In this document: piece by piece, positions 24,574-32,946 of the stretch
Layout of the letters: every line of letters begins with the position of its first letter
Numbering within the stretch: position 1 is the stretch's first letter
Assembly (NCBI RefSeq): GCF_026013415.1
Contig: NZ_JAPDOK010000006.1
Coordinates: forward strand, 62,001 to 126,000
Length of the DNA: 64,000 bases
Direction of reading: 5' to 3'
Source: Sphingomonas caeni
GTDB lineage: Bacteria; Pseudomonadota; Alphaproteobacteria; Sphingomonadales; Sphingomonadaceae
The notes under the pieces: generated by a model
Told to the model about the DNA's origin: nothing
Database searches by the model: none
What the model saw: only the letters and a program-made list of their open reading frames with translations
Translations under genes and position numbers: made by a program

Positions 24574-26241
24574 ATGCGTTTCCAGCCGCTGATGCGCGCG
24601 GGAACCGACCCGCACACCCACCCGACCAAGCCGCCGCTGCCCCCCGCGGACCCGGATCGCCGCATCGAACGCGGGCTGGTGATCGAGCGCAATTGCCGCA
24701 TCCCGCTACGCGACGGGGTCGAGTTGTTCTGCGACCTCTACCGGCCCGAAAACACCTCGTCGGGGGTGCCGATGCTGCTGGCGTGGGGCCCATACGGCAA
24801 GCATGCGTTGACCAACCGGGTGTTCTGGCCGCGATCCGGGGTCGATCCCGAATGGCTGTCGGACCTGACGGCGTTCGAGGCGCCCGATCCGGTCTGGTGG
24901 GGCGAACAGGGCTACGCCGTCGCGGTCGTCGATCCGCGCGGCGCCTGGCTCTCTGGCGGAGATTTCCACCATAACGGCATCCAGGAGGCCGAGGATTGCG
25001 CCGACGCGATCGAATGGCTGGGGCGGCTGCCCTGGTCCAACGGTCGCGTCGGGATGAGCGGCGTCTCCTATCTGGCGGGCATCCAGTATCTGGTCGCGCC
25101 GCTGCGCCCCGGGCCGCTCGCCGCGCTCAACCCGTGGGAGGGCTTCTCCGACTGGTATCGCGAATTCGCCTATCATGGCGGCATATTGGAAACGAGCTTC
25201 CTGCCGCGCGCGTGCGACAATATCCAATGGTCGCTGAACCGGACCGAAGACAGTTGGGCGAACATCACTGCGCACCCGTTGATCGACGAATACTGGCATT
25301 CGAAGGAATTCGATCTCGAGGCGATCCGCCAGCCGGCCTATGTCGTCGCCAGCTGGTCCGACCAGGGGCTGCATCTGCGCGGCACGATCGAGGCGTGGCG
25401 GCGGATGGGCTCCGCCGAGAAATGGCTCGAGGTCCATGGCCAGAAGAAATGGGCGCATTATTACCGGCCCGAAAGCCGCAAGCGTCAGCTCAGCTTTTTC
25501 GATCACTATCTGCGCGACCGGCCGACGTCGCTGCCTGCCTGGCCCAAAGTCCGGATCGAGGTGCGCGAGCGCCACGGGGTCGCGGAGGAGCGCGCCGAGC
25601 AGGAATGGCCGCCCGCACGCACCGACTATCGCCGGTTCGCGCTTGACGCGGCCACCGGGGCGCTGGTCGCCGAAGCGCCGGGCGCGGCGGAGCTGCGCTA
25701 TCCGGCGGAAACGGGAAGCGCGGCGTTCGACCTTCGCTTCGACGCGGAGACCGAGATCACCGGCCATGCCAGCCTGCGCCTGTGGGTCGAGGCGGAGGGG
25801 AGTGACGATATCGACCTGTTCGTCGCGCTGCAGAAGATCGATGCCGCGGGCGAGCATGTCGGCTTCACTTTCTATGCCTTTTACGAGAACGGGCCCATCG
25901 CTCTCGGCTGGCAGCGCGTCAGCCACCGCGCGCTCGATCCGGCGCGGTCGCGCCCCGAGATGCCGGTGCATCTGCACATGCATGAGGAACGGTTGTCGTC
26001 CGGCGAATGCGTGCCGGTCGAGATCGAGATCTGGCCCTTTTCGGCGCGCTTCGCGGCGGGTGAGACGCTGCGGCTGATCGTCGCCGGGGCGGACATCTAT
26101 CGCCGCGAGGAAGGCGTGATGCTGCCCTTTCCGATGCACCAGCAGACCCGCAATGCGGGCACGCATGTCATCCGCACCGGCGGCGGCTTCGATTCGTCGA
26201 TCCTGCTTCCGTTCATCCCGCCCAGGGAGGGCCGGCCATGA
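24574..26241 (+). CDS. CocE/NonD family serine hydrolase
   Basis: A 555-residue X-Pro dipeptidyl-peptidase-like (CocE/NonD) hydrolase. RNCRIPLRDGVELFCDLYRP is the usual N-terminal strand, VVDPRGAWLSGGDF carries the oxyanion Tyr/Arg region, GMSGVSYLAGIQYLVA is the nucleophile elbow, and the Asp and His fall in VASWSDQGLH and VHGQKKWAHYY. A C-terminal jelly-roll (about 370-555) completes the fold. CocE-type enzymes cut aromatic esters such as cocaine's benzoyl ester or acyl amides. It starts eight bases after the first DUF3237 stop and overlaps the second DUF3237 by four. Confidence 0.85.
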   Translation: MRFQPLMRAGTDPHTHPTKPPLPPADPDRRIERGLVIERNCRIPLRDGVELFCDLYRPENTSSGVPMLLAWGPYGKHALTNRVFWPRSGVDPEWLSDLTAFEAPDPVWWGEQGYAVAVVDPRGAWLSGGDFHHNGIQEAEDCADAIEWLGRLPWSNGRVGMSGVSYLAGIQYLVAPLRPGPLAALNPWEGFSDWYREFAYHGGILETSFLPRACDNIQWSLNRTEDSWANITAHPLIDEYWHSKEFDLEAIRQPAYVVASWSDQGLHLRGTIEAWRRMGSAEKWLEVHGQKKWAHYYRPESRKRQLSFFDHYLRDRPTSLPAWPKVRIEVRERHGVAEERAEQEWPPARTDYRRFALDAATGALVAEAPGAAELRYPAETGSAAFDLRFDAETEITGHASLRLWVEAEGSDDIDLFVALQKIDAAGEHVGFTFYAFYENGPIALGWQRVSHRALDPARSRPEMPVHLHMHEERLSSGECVPVEIEIWPFSARFAAGETLRLIVAGADIYRREEGVMLPFPMHQQTRNAGTHVIRTGGGFDSSILLPFIPPREGRP

Positions 26242-26687
26242 GCCCCGCCAATTGCCGCCTGAAACATGTGTTCGACATCGAAGTGCTGTTCGGCGCCGAC
26301 CGCGCGATCTTCGGGCCGCTCCCCGGTGGCGGCAGCCAAGGCTATACCCCGGCGATCGGCGGCACGATCAGCGGCCCCCGGCTTTCGGGGATCGTCGTTC
26401 CGCACAGCGGGGCCGACTACGCGCTGGTCCGCGACGACGGCACGATCGAACTCAGCGCCCATTATCTGCTCGAGGCCGATGACGGGACCAAAATCTATAT
26501 CCAGAATCGCGGCTATCTGATCCGCGCCGCGCCGGGCGAGGCGAAGCCGTCCTATTTCCGGCTTACCCCCTATTTCCGCGTTCCCGCCGGCCCGCACGAC
26601 TGGCTGTCGCGCACCGTGATCGTCGGCGGGGGCGAGCGGCTGACCGATCCCGACCGCTCGCTGTTCCGCTATTACGCGCTGGTCTGA
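26238..26687 (+). CDS. DUF3237 family protein, paralogue
   Basis: A 149-residue second copy of the DUF3237 fold (ISGPRLSGIVVPHSGADYAL, ELSAHYLLEADDGTKIYIQNRGY, FRVPAGPHDWLSRTVIVG). It aligns along its length with the first copy at 24083 but is clearly diverged. Its ATG overlaps the CocE stop by four bases, so all three genes are translationally coupled. The 3' end overlaps the convergent MFS gene by 16 bases. Confidence 0.8.
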   Translation: MSPANCRLKHVFDIEVLFGADRAIFGPLPGGGSQGYTPAIGGTISGPRLSGIVVPHSGADYALVRDDGTIELSAHYLLEADDGTKIYIQNRGYLIRAAPGEAKPSYFRLTPYFRVPAGPHDWLSRTVIVGGGERLTDPDRSLFRYYALV

Positions 26688-28045
26688 GCTTTGTGTTTCA
26701 GCCCCGTCGCGGCTAGCAGGAAGCAGCCCGCCGCGACGAAGAAGGACAGCACCGAGAGCGACAGCGCCATCTGCAGCCCGGAGGCCGAGGCTCCCGCGCA
26801 TGCCGCTACCCGCTCGGCAAGCGCGCCCCCGGGTGCGAGCCCATGGGGGCAATCGGTGAGATAGTTGCCGGGATAGGCCTGTGCGGCGAAGACGTCGCTC
26901 ATCCCCCCGACAAAGACCGGGCCGAGGCCCGATCCGATCAGCGTGTAGAGCAGGGTATAGAGCGCCACGCCGCTGGCGCGCATCCGCGGGGGCAGCAGGT
27001 TCTGGATCATGCCGGCGGTGGGCCCGAAGAACATCAGCAGGAAGGATCCGGCGACGAGCAGCAGCACGATCGCCGTCGTCAGCGACTCGGCATGAAAGGC
27101 GGCCAGGTAGATGGGCGGCGCGCAGATCAGGCCGATCGCCGCGCCCCATGCCGGCCAGCGCGGATCGCGGCGCGAGAGATAGTCGGTGCCGAAGCTGCCG
27201 ACGAGCAATCCGAACGCGATCGAGATCCCCGAAACCGAGCCGAACGCCGCGGCGGCTTCGCGGATGCCCAGATCGTGGCTGCGCGCGAGGAACACCGCGA
27301 GGAATTGCGAGATCGAGGTCATGCCGAACCCGGCAAGGCTCCCGCCCGCGATCACCCAGACCAAAGGCCGGTTGCCGATAACGGTGGCGAGGAAGGTGCC
27401 GATCGGAGGCGCCGGTTCGGGCGCCGCCCCGGCATTGTCGATCATCCCGCGGCGCGGCTCCTGGACGAACAGCAGGAACAGTGCGGCCATGATCAGGCCC
27501 GGAACGCCGAACGCAACGAACGCCGCGCGCCAGCCCCAGCTCGCGGCGATCTGCCCGGCCAGCGTCGCCCCGGCGAAGATGCCGACCGGGGTGCCGAGCA
27601 GCACCAGCGACATGGTTGATGCCCGTTTGTTGCGCGGGGTGACATCGCCCACCATCGATGCGGCGCAGGGCGTGAACCCGGCTTCGCCCATCCCGACGAT
27701 CAGGCGGTTCGCGGCAAGCTGGACGAAATTGCCCGCAAAGCCCGTGCCGATCGTCGCCGCCGACCAGATCGCCGTCGCGAGGGCGACGATCCGCTTTCGC
27801 GAGAAACGTTCGGCGAGCAGGCCGATCGGTAACCCGACCAGCGCATAGAGCAGCGCGAACACCAGCCCCTGGAGCAGCCCGAGCTCGAGATCGGTCAGGT
27901 GCAGATCGGCCTTGATCGTCTGCGCCAGCGCCGAGAACACCGCGCGATCCGCGAAGTTCAGCGAGCACACGACGAACAGCATGAACACCATGACGCGGGT
28001 GCGATGCGGGGGGGCGCTCGCCGGTTGCTCTGCGGGAGTGTTCAT
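26672..28045 (-). CDS. MFS transporter (aromatic/sphingolipid-type, Spns family)
   Basis: A 457-residue protein with 12 hydrophobic helices. LNFADRAVFSALAQTIKADL in helix 1 and GLPIGLLAERFSRKRIVALA between helices 2 and 3 match the MFS A motif; GMGEAGFTPCAASMVGDV is typical of the subfamily found beside aromatic or steroid catabolism in sphingomonads. It starts within the SnoaL-like stop (ATGA), so the two form an operon. It probably imports or exports the island's substrate or an intermediate. Confidence 0.8.
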   Translation of the reverse strand: MNTPAEQPASAPPHRTRVMVFMLFVVCSLNFADRAVFSALAQTIKADLHLTDLELGLLQGLVFALLYALVGLPIGLLAERFSRKRIVALATAIWSAATIGTGFAGNFVQLAANRLIVGMGEAGFTPCAASMVGDVTPRNKRASTMSLVLLGTPVGIFAGATLAGQIAASWGWRAAFVAFGVPGLIMAALFLLFVQEPRRGMIDNAGAAPEPAPPIGTFLATVIGNRPLVWVIAGGSLAGFGMTSISQFLAVFLARSHDLGIREAAAAFGSVSGISIAFGLLVGSFGTDYLSRRDPRWPAWGAAIGLICAPPIYLAAFHAESLTTAIVLLLVAGSFLLMFFGPTAGMIQNLLPPRMRASGVALYTLLYTLIGSGLGPVFVGGMSDVFAAQAYPGNYLTDCPHGLAPGGALAERVAACAGASASGLQMALSLSVLSFFVAAGCFLLAATGLKHKAQTSA

Positions 28046-28452
28046 GGGCTTGGGTCTCCATGACGCGCGATACGGCGCGTCAGCGTGGTGGCTTCGATCC
28101 GGGTGAAACGGCCGTCTTCGAGCTCGTAGAGGGCGATGCTTTCGAGATGGACCTGGTCGCCGCGCCCCAGCAGTTCGCCGGCGAAGCGGACCCCGTCGGC
28201 GAGGATGGTGAAGCGGGAGGCCAGCGCCGCGGCGAACGCACGCTCGCCATGGGCAAGCGCCTTCACCTCGATCGTGCGCGACAGGGAGTCCTTGAGCGAC
28301 TGGTAATAGTCGATGATCGCGGCGGGGCCCGTCAGTTCGGCGCCGGCGCCGTTCCGAAATCTTATGTCCGGCGCGTAGAAACGGGCATAAGCTTCGGCGT
28401 CGCCTGCGTTGAATGCCGCGATATATTGCTCAAACATATCCGCATGCGACAT
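28042..28452 (-). CDS. SnoaL/NTF2-like small protein
   Basis: A 136-residue cone-shaped NTF2-like protein (MFEQYIAAFNAGDAEAYARFYAPDIRF, where the first twenty residues carry the helix-strand signature, and LTGPAAIIDYYQSLKD). SnoaL-like proteins act as isomerases, cyclases or hydratases, or only bind ligands. GGGAGG precedes two possible starts: an ATG directly after it and one 12 bases on (28452), which I prefer. It overlaps the MFS start by four bases. The promoter faces the divergent IclR gene. Confidence 0.7.
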   Translation of the reverse strand: MSHADMFEQYIAAFNAGDAEAYARFYAPDIRFRNGAGAELTGPAAIIDYYQSLKDSLSRTIEVKALAHGERAFAAALASRFTILADGVRFAGELLGRGDQVHLESIALYELEDGRFTRIEATTLTRRIARHGDPSP

Positions 28453-28501
28453 AGTGCGGCGCATCCTCCCGATCTTGTTTCAGCCACCATCGGGCAGTAT
28501 G

Positions 28502-28515
28502 GTTGATTTATCAAC
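28502..28515. promoter_or_regulatory. Operator GTTGAT-TT-ATCAAC, site 3
   Basis: Perfect six-base inverted half-sites around TT, between the divergent SnoaL/MFS operon (start 28452) and the IclR gene (start 28532). Its closeness to the IclR start, 17 bases, suggests that it lies at or just after the promoter and represses. Confidence 0.7.
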
Positions 28516-28531
28516 ATCAGAATTGGGGCGA

Positions 28532-29302
28532 ATGGCATCGAAAGCACCGCGCGGCGCAGGCGACAGGCTTGTTTACCTGCTGAAGCTGATCGCGGGGGGG
28601 GCTCCCCAGTTTTCGCTTGGTGAGCTGGCGGAGCGCGCGGGCCTCCCGGTCAGCTCGGTGCACCGCCTCCTCCAGGTGCTGCTGCGCGCCGGATTTGTCG
28701 AACGCGGCGTGGGCCAGAGCTATCGGCCAGGCCGCGAACTTCACCGACTCGCATCACAACTGGTCGCCGGATTCGATCTGGTGCGCAGCGCGCGCCCGTT
28801 CCTCGAAACGCTCGTCTCGCAATGGCACGAAACCGCGGTGCTATGCGTCTACAGCCCGATTTCGCGCACCGCGACGATCGCGGACGTGGTCGTGACGCCG
28901 CATCCGCTCCGCTTCGCGGTAGAACGCGGGGTCGAGATTTCGCTTCCCTGGGGGTCGCTCGGCCATGCGATCCTGGCTTTTCTCTCCGACGGCGAAATTG
29001 AAGTCGTGCTGCGCGAATGTAAGGTGGGCCCGCTCACCGGACGGCCGCGCTCGACGCGCGCCAAGATGCATGAAGAACTCGCACTGGTTCGCGAACGCGG
29101 CTTCGCCCGCTATTATGATCCACGCTATGACATCGCCGGTATTGCCGCCCCGATATTTGACGCAAACCGGCAGATATTGGGCTGCATGGGCGTGACGATG
29201 CCGTCCAAACGCTATCAACTTCACCTGGAAGATGACCTGGCACTGGTGGTCCGCGAGGCCGCGCTCAAGCTCAGCGAGATGGCCGCCATATCGCACAGCT
29301 GA
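28532..29302 (+). CDS. IclR-family transcriptional regulator
   Basis: A 256-residue regulator: N-terminal winged helix (FSLGELAERAGLPVSSVHRLLQ, YRPGRELHRLAS) and a C-terminal IclR effector domain (LPWGSLGHAILAFLSDGE, RERGFARYYDPRYDIAGIAAPIFD, LGCMGVTMPSKRY). The ATG at 28532 is preferred because TTGGGGCGA precedes it and the earlier in-frame ATG would place the operator inside the gene. IclR proteins often respond to aromatic acids. It and the MarR at 23463 are both candidates for reading the TTGAT-N2-ATCAA sites. Confidence 0.85.
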   Translation: MASKAPRGAGDRLVYLLKLIAGGAPQFSLGELAERAGLPVSSVHRLLQVLLRAGFVERGVGQSYRPGRELHRLASQLVAGFDLVRSARPFLETLVSQWHETAVLCVYSPISRTATIADVVVTPHPLRFAVERGVEISLPWGSLGHAILAFLSDGEIEVVLRECKVGPLTGRPRSTRAKMHEELALVRERGFARYYDPRYDIAGIAAPIFDANRQILGCMGVTMPSKRYQLHLEDDLALVVREAALKLSEMAAISHS

Positions 29303-29374
29303 GCTGGAGACGCGGGCGGAGTGGTGCCCGGAATTCCATTATGCGGAATACCGGTTCCGTAATCCGGAAGGCGC

Positions 29375-29403
29375 TTGACAGTTGATTGATCAACATCTCT
29401 CAT
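29375..29403 (+). promoter_or_regulatory. Promoter of the TonB receptor with operator site 4
   Basis: A perfect -35 TTGACA (29375-29380), 17-base spacer and a -10 TCTCAT (29398-29403, four of six). The palindrome GTTGAT-TG-ATCAAC (29381-29394) fills most of the spacer, the classic position for a repressor. It drives the TonB receptor at 29457. Confidence 0.65.
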
Positions 29404-29456
29404 AGCTCCGAGGCTGCAACCGGACAAGAGCGGGCAGCATTTTGGGGAGGATGATG

Positions 29457-31910
29457 ATGAGGCTGGGAATTAGCCGCTTGTACGCCGCCGCTTCGCTCGT
29501 CGCGATTGCGGGCACGCTTGGGATTGCGGCGCCAGCCGCCGCGCAGAACGATGGCGCAACCACCGGAAACGCTGACAGCGACGTGCAGTCGAAGGACGAT
29601 ATCGTCGTCACCGCGCAGTTTCGCGGGCAGAAGCTTCAGGACGTTCCGATCGCGATCACCGCGATGAGCGGCGAGACGCTGGAGCAGCGCGGGCAGATCA
29701 CCGTCGCGGATCTCGGCGGCTATGCGCCGAATGTGACGCTGCGGCAGGCGTCGGCCACCTATGGTCCGTCGGTCGTCGCCTATATCCGCGGCGTCGGCCA
29801 GCGCGACACCACCTTCGCGCTCGAGCCTGGCGTCGGCATCTATGTCGATGACGTCTATCTGCCGACGCTGCACGGATCGATGCTCAACCTGCTCGATCTG
29901 GAGCGCGTGGAAATCCTGCGCGGTCCGCAGGGTACGCTGGCCGGCCAGAATTCGATCGGCGGCGCGGTCAAGCTCTATTCGAAGAAGCCGGACGGCAGCA
30001 ACGACGGCTATCTGTCGGCCACCTATGGCAGCTACAACCGCGTCGAGATCCGCGGCGCGACCAACATCACGCTCGTGCCCGAGCAACTGTTCGTCCGCCT
30101 GTCGGCGGCGGGCGTCCACAAGGACGGCTATGTCACGCGGCTCGATTATGCCTGCACCCATCCCGGCTCGACCGTGCCGAGCTCGGTGACCGGCAATGGC
30201 TGCGAACTGGGTACCCAGGGCGGCAAGGATTATGTCGCCGGCCGCCTCGCGGTCCGCTGGCAGCCTTCGTCGCGCGTCACGGTCGATATCGCGGGCGACG
30301 TCACCCGCGACGAGAGCGAGGACGGGCCGACGACCTTGCTCTATGTCGGCCGCAATGCCGTCCCCGGCGCGATGCTCACCGGTGTCGCCACGCCCGCGGC
30401 GGCGGCCTATACGCTGAACGGCAATATTTACGGCACTTCGACCGGTTCGCCGTTCATCAGCTATTCGCCCTACGGCAACTTCGCGCAGGACACCTTCAGC
30501 CACAGTGCCTACACCAACTATGAGAACAACACGGATCTCGCCCCGCGCGACGGGTCCGCACCGTGGCAGGCGCCGAACAAGGCCGCGATCAACAGCTGGG
30601 GCCTGTCGGGCACGATCCAGGTCGAGCTGGCCGACAATGTCAGCCTGACCTCGATCACTGCCTATCGCAAGTTCGACGGCACCTACACTTCGGGCGACGG
30701 TTCGCCGCTGAGCCCGACGATCCAGGCCAATTCGATCTTCAACCGCCAGTTCAGCCAGGAAATCCGCCTGTCGGCGGCGATCGGCGACATTTTGAACGTC
30801 ACGGTCGGGGGCTTCTATTTCGACAAGCGCAGCCGCAACCGCTCGCGCGTCACGCTGACCACGCTCAACTTCATCGAGGACAATTCGGTGCCCGCGCGGA
30901 CCAAGGCGGGCTTCATCAATGTCGAGCTGACGCCGGTCCCGCAGGTGACGCTGGTCGGCGGGCTGCGCTACACCGATCAGACCAAGAGCTTCATCTATGG
31001 CCGCCTCGGCGTGCCCGGCTCGTCGTCGGGCGGTGCCGTCCCGGCGTCGCTGGCGCCGCTCAACGGGCTGGTGGGCAAATATGCCGGCGATCGTTTCGAT
31101 TATCGCGGCGCCGTGCAGTTCCGCCCGAGCAGCGCGCTCATGGTCTATGGTCAGGTCTCGACCGGCTTCAAGGGCGGCGGCATCAATCCGCGTCCCTTCT
31201 TCCCGGCGCAGGCGCTGCCGCACGATCCGGAAACGCTGGTCGCCTATGAAGTGGGCTTCAAGAGCGATCTGTTCGGCCGCGCGGTTCGGCTGAACGGGTC
31301 GGCGTTCATCAACAAATACGACAATATCCTGGTCTCGGTTTCGAGCTGCCCGTTTGCGCCGGTCGCGCCGTGCGCGCTGCCGCTCAACGCCGGAACCGCC
31401 GATGTGAAGGGGTTCGAGGCCGAACTCTCGCTTCATCCGGTGCACGGACTGTCGATCGACGCCTCGCTTGCCTATCTCGACTTCAAATACACCTCGATCA
31501 GCGCGATCGCGGCCAGCTCGGGGATCGGGCTCGAGGACAAGGGCGTGTATATCTCGCCCTGGCAGTGGAGCATCAGCGGCCAGTATCAGATCGACCTCGG
31601 CTCGTCGGGCACGCTGACGCCCCGCATCGACATCGCGCATGAGGATGCCTTCAACCGCAACTCGAACAATGTCGACGCCGCGACGGGAGGAAAGGACATT
31701 TTCGGCCTCGTGCCGGGCCGCACCCTCGTCAATCTCCGGCTCAGCTATGCCGCGCCGGGCAACGACTGGGAGCTTTCGGGCGAAGTCCGCAATGCGACCA
31801 ACGAGCTCTACTACAGCGACATCTTCGACAATCGCGGCTCGACCAACTCGATCCAGGGCTCGCCCGGCGAACCGCGCACCTGGGCGGTGACGCTGAAACG
31901 CCGCTTCTGA
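29457..31910 (+). CDS. TonB-dependent outer-membrane receptor
   Basis: An 817-residue receptor: signal peptide (about 1-28, ending IAAPAAAQ), TonB box DDIVVTAQF, plug domain (about 45-165, with VEILRGPQGTLAGQNSIGGAV) and a 22-strand barrel ending in WAVTLKRRF. Three ATG codons follow GGGGAGG; the third (29457) has the best spacing. In sphingomonads such receptors import aromatic dimers and other bulky substrates. The operator in its promoter ties it to the 20-29 kb regulon, so it probably takes up that island's substrate. Confidence 0.9.
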   Translation: MRLGISRLYAAASLVAIAGTLGIAAPAAAQNDGATTGNADSDVQSKDDIVVTAQFRGQKLQDVPIAITAMSGETLEQRGQITVADLGGYAPNVTLRQASATYGPSVVAYIRGVGQRDTTFALEPGVGIYVDDVYLPTLHGSMLNLLDLERVEILRGPQGTLAGQNSIGGAVKLYSKKPDGSNDGYLSATYGSYNRVEIRGATNITLVPEQLFVRLSAAGVHKDGYVTRLDYACTHPGSTVPSSVTGNGCELGTQGGKDYVAGRLAVRWQPSSRVTVDIAGDVTRDESEDGPTTLLYVGRNAVPGAMLTGVATPAAAAYTLNGNIYGTSTGSPFISYSPYGNFAQDTFSHSAYTNYENNTDLAPRDGSAPWQAPNKAAINSWGLSGTIQVELADNVSLTSITAYRKFDGTYTSGDGSPLSPTIQANSIFNRQFSQEIRLSAAIGDILNVTVGGFYFDKRSRNRSRVTLTTLNFIEDNSVPARTKAGFINVELTPVPQVTLVGGLRYTDQTKSFIYGRLGVPGSSSGGAVPASLAPLNGLVGKYAGDRFDYRGAVQFRPSSALMVYGQVSTGFKGGGINPRPFFPAQALPHDPETLVAYEVGFKSDLFGRAVRLNGSAFINKYDNILVSVSSCPFAPVAPCALPLNAGTADVKGFEAELSLHPVHGLSIDASLAYLDFKYTSISAIAASSGIGLEDKGVYISPWQWSISGQYQIDLGSSGTLTPRIDIAHEDAFNRNSNNVDAATGGKDIFGLVPGRTLVNLRLSYAAPGNDWELSGEVRNATNELYYSDIFDNRGSTNSIQGSPGEPRTWAVTLKRRF

Positions 31911-31927
31911 TCATCCTGGGGAGGATG

Positions 31928-31955
31928 CCGGAGGCGGCAGGTCCGCCGCCTCCGG
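31928..31955 (+). terminator. Strong hairpin after the TonB receptor gene
   Basis: CCGGAGGCGGC at 31928-31938 pairs perfectly with GCCGCCTCCGG at 31945-31955 around a six-base loop, 18 bases after the receptor stop. A short TTTT appears only 16 bases later, so it is a hairpin terminator without a proper T-tract. Confidence 0.5.
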
Positions 31956-31989
31956 GTAACTCGCCGGGCCGTTTTGCTAGGAGCCCCTT

Positions 31990-32946
31990 GTGGCCAGTCC
32001 GTTGAATCTCGTCGAAGCCAAGACCCCTGCGGGGCAACCGATCGTCGCAGGGCTGCCGATGCCCGAGTTTCGCCGCATCGGCGTCACCCCCATCTCGGGA
32101 GCCTGCGGATGCGAGATCAGCGGTGTCGATCTGCGCGAGGATCTCGATCCCGAAGTGCTCGCCGAGATCATGAAGGCGTTCGAGCATTTCCTCGTCATCC
32201 TGTTCCGCGATCAGGATCTGACGCCCGAGCAGCACAAGGCATTTTCCCGGCATTTCGGCGAGCTGACCGAACTACCCCAGGCGCCGATCTACGCCGGCCA
32301 TCGCGACATGCAGGAGGTGCGCCGCGAAGCGCATGAACCCGAAAATGTCGTGCCCTCGTTCGAGCATTTCCACACCGACAGCCCGTTCCTGCTGCACCCG
32401 CCCAAATGCATCGTGATGCGCGCGCTGGAGGTGCCGCAATGGGGCGGGGATACGGCGTTTTCGAACGCCTATCTGGTCTACGAGAATCTCTCGGCCGGCA
32501 TGAAGACGCTGCTCGACGGGCTTCAGGTCGTCTATTCGGGCAAGGATATCTGGTCGAAGAACGAGAAGCTCGCCCCCGACAAGAGGCTGCGGCTGCGCGA
32601 GAGCCATGATTTCACCGAGGACCAGCTCGAGAATATCCATCCGGCGGTGCGCACGCATCCGGTGACCGGACGCAAGGCGCTGTTCGCGACCACCGCCTAT
32701 TTCAAGCGCTTCGTCGGCTGGAGCGAGGAGGAGAGCCGCGCGCTGCTCGCCTATCTCCAGAGCCTGGCCCAGCACCTCCATTATCACTGCCGGGTGAAGT
32801 GGCAGAAGGATACGCTGATCGTCTGGGACAATCGCTTCACGCTTCACCGCGGCATCCATGATTTCAAATATGAGCGCCGCCACCTGATCCGCACCACCGT
32901 TGTCGGCGAGCGCCCGCTCGGCCCCGGGGATGTCACCGGGTCATGA
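31990..32946 (+). CDS. TauD/TfdA-family 2-oxoglutarate-dependent dioxygenase
   Basis: A 318-residue Fe(II)/2-oxoglutarate dioxygenase. The metal triad is the His and Asp of FEHFHTDSPF and the His of FTLHRGIHDF; the Arg of YERRHLIRTTV binds 2-oxoglutarate. FLVILFRDQDLTPEQHKAFS and NAYLVYENLSAGMKTLL are family landmarks. TauD/TfdA enzymes hydroxylate next to a sulfonate or ether group, which breaks the bond. The GTG at 31990 follows GGAG. It is the first gene of a five-gene coupled operon; an aryl-ether or side-chain target is possible, not shown. Confidence 0.85.
   Translation: MASPLNLVEAKTPAGQPIVAGLPMPEFRRIGVTPISGACGCEISGVDLREDLDPEVLAEIMKAFEHFLVILFRDQDLTPEQHKAFSRHFGELTELPQAPIYAGHRDMQEVRREAHEPENVVPSFEHFHTDSPFLLHPPKCIVMRALEVPQWGGDTAFSNAYLVYENLSAGMKTLLDGLQVVYSGKDIWSKNEKLAPDKRLRLRESHDFTEDQLENIHPAVRTHPVTGRKALFATTAYFKRFVGWSEEESRALLAYLQSLAQHLHYHCRVKWQKDTLIVWDNRFTLHRGIHDFKYERRHLIRTTVVGERPLGPGDVTGS

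Noticed and set aside
28499..28531. Earlier ATG for the IclR gene
   Set aside because: It would put the GTTGAT-TT-ATCAAC operator inside the coding sequence and has no ribosome site; the ATG at 28532 does.
20954..29394. Reading the TTGAT..ATCAA palindromes as FNR/FixK boxes controlled by the nearby FixLJ system
   Set aside because: FNR/FixK sites need four bases between half-sites; all four here have two.
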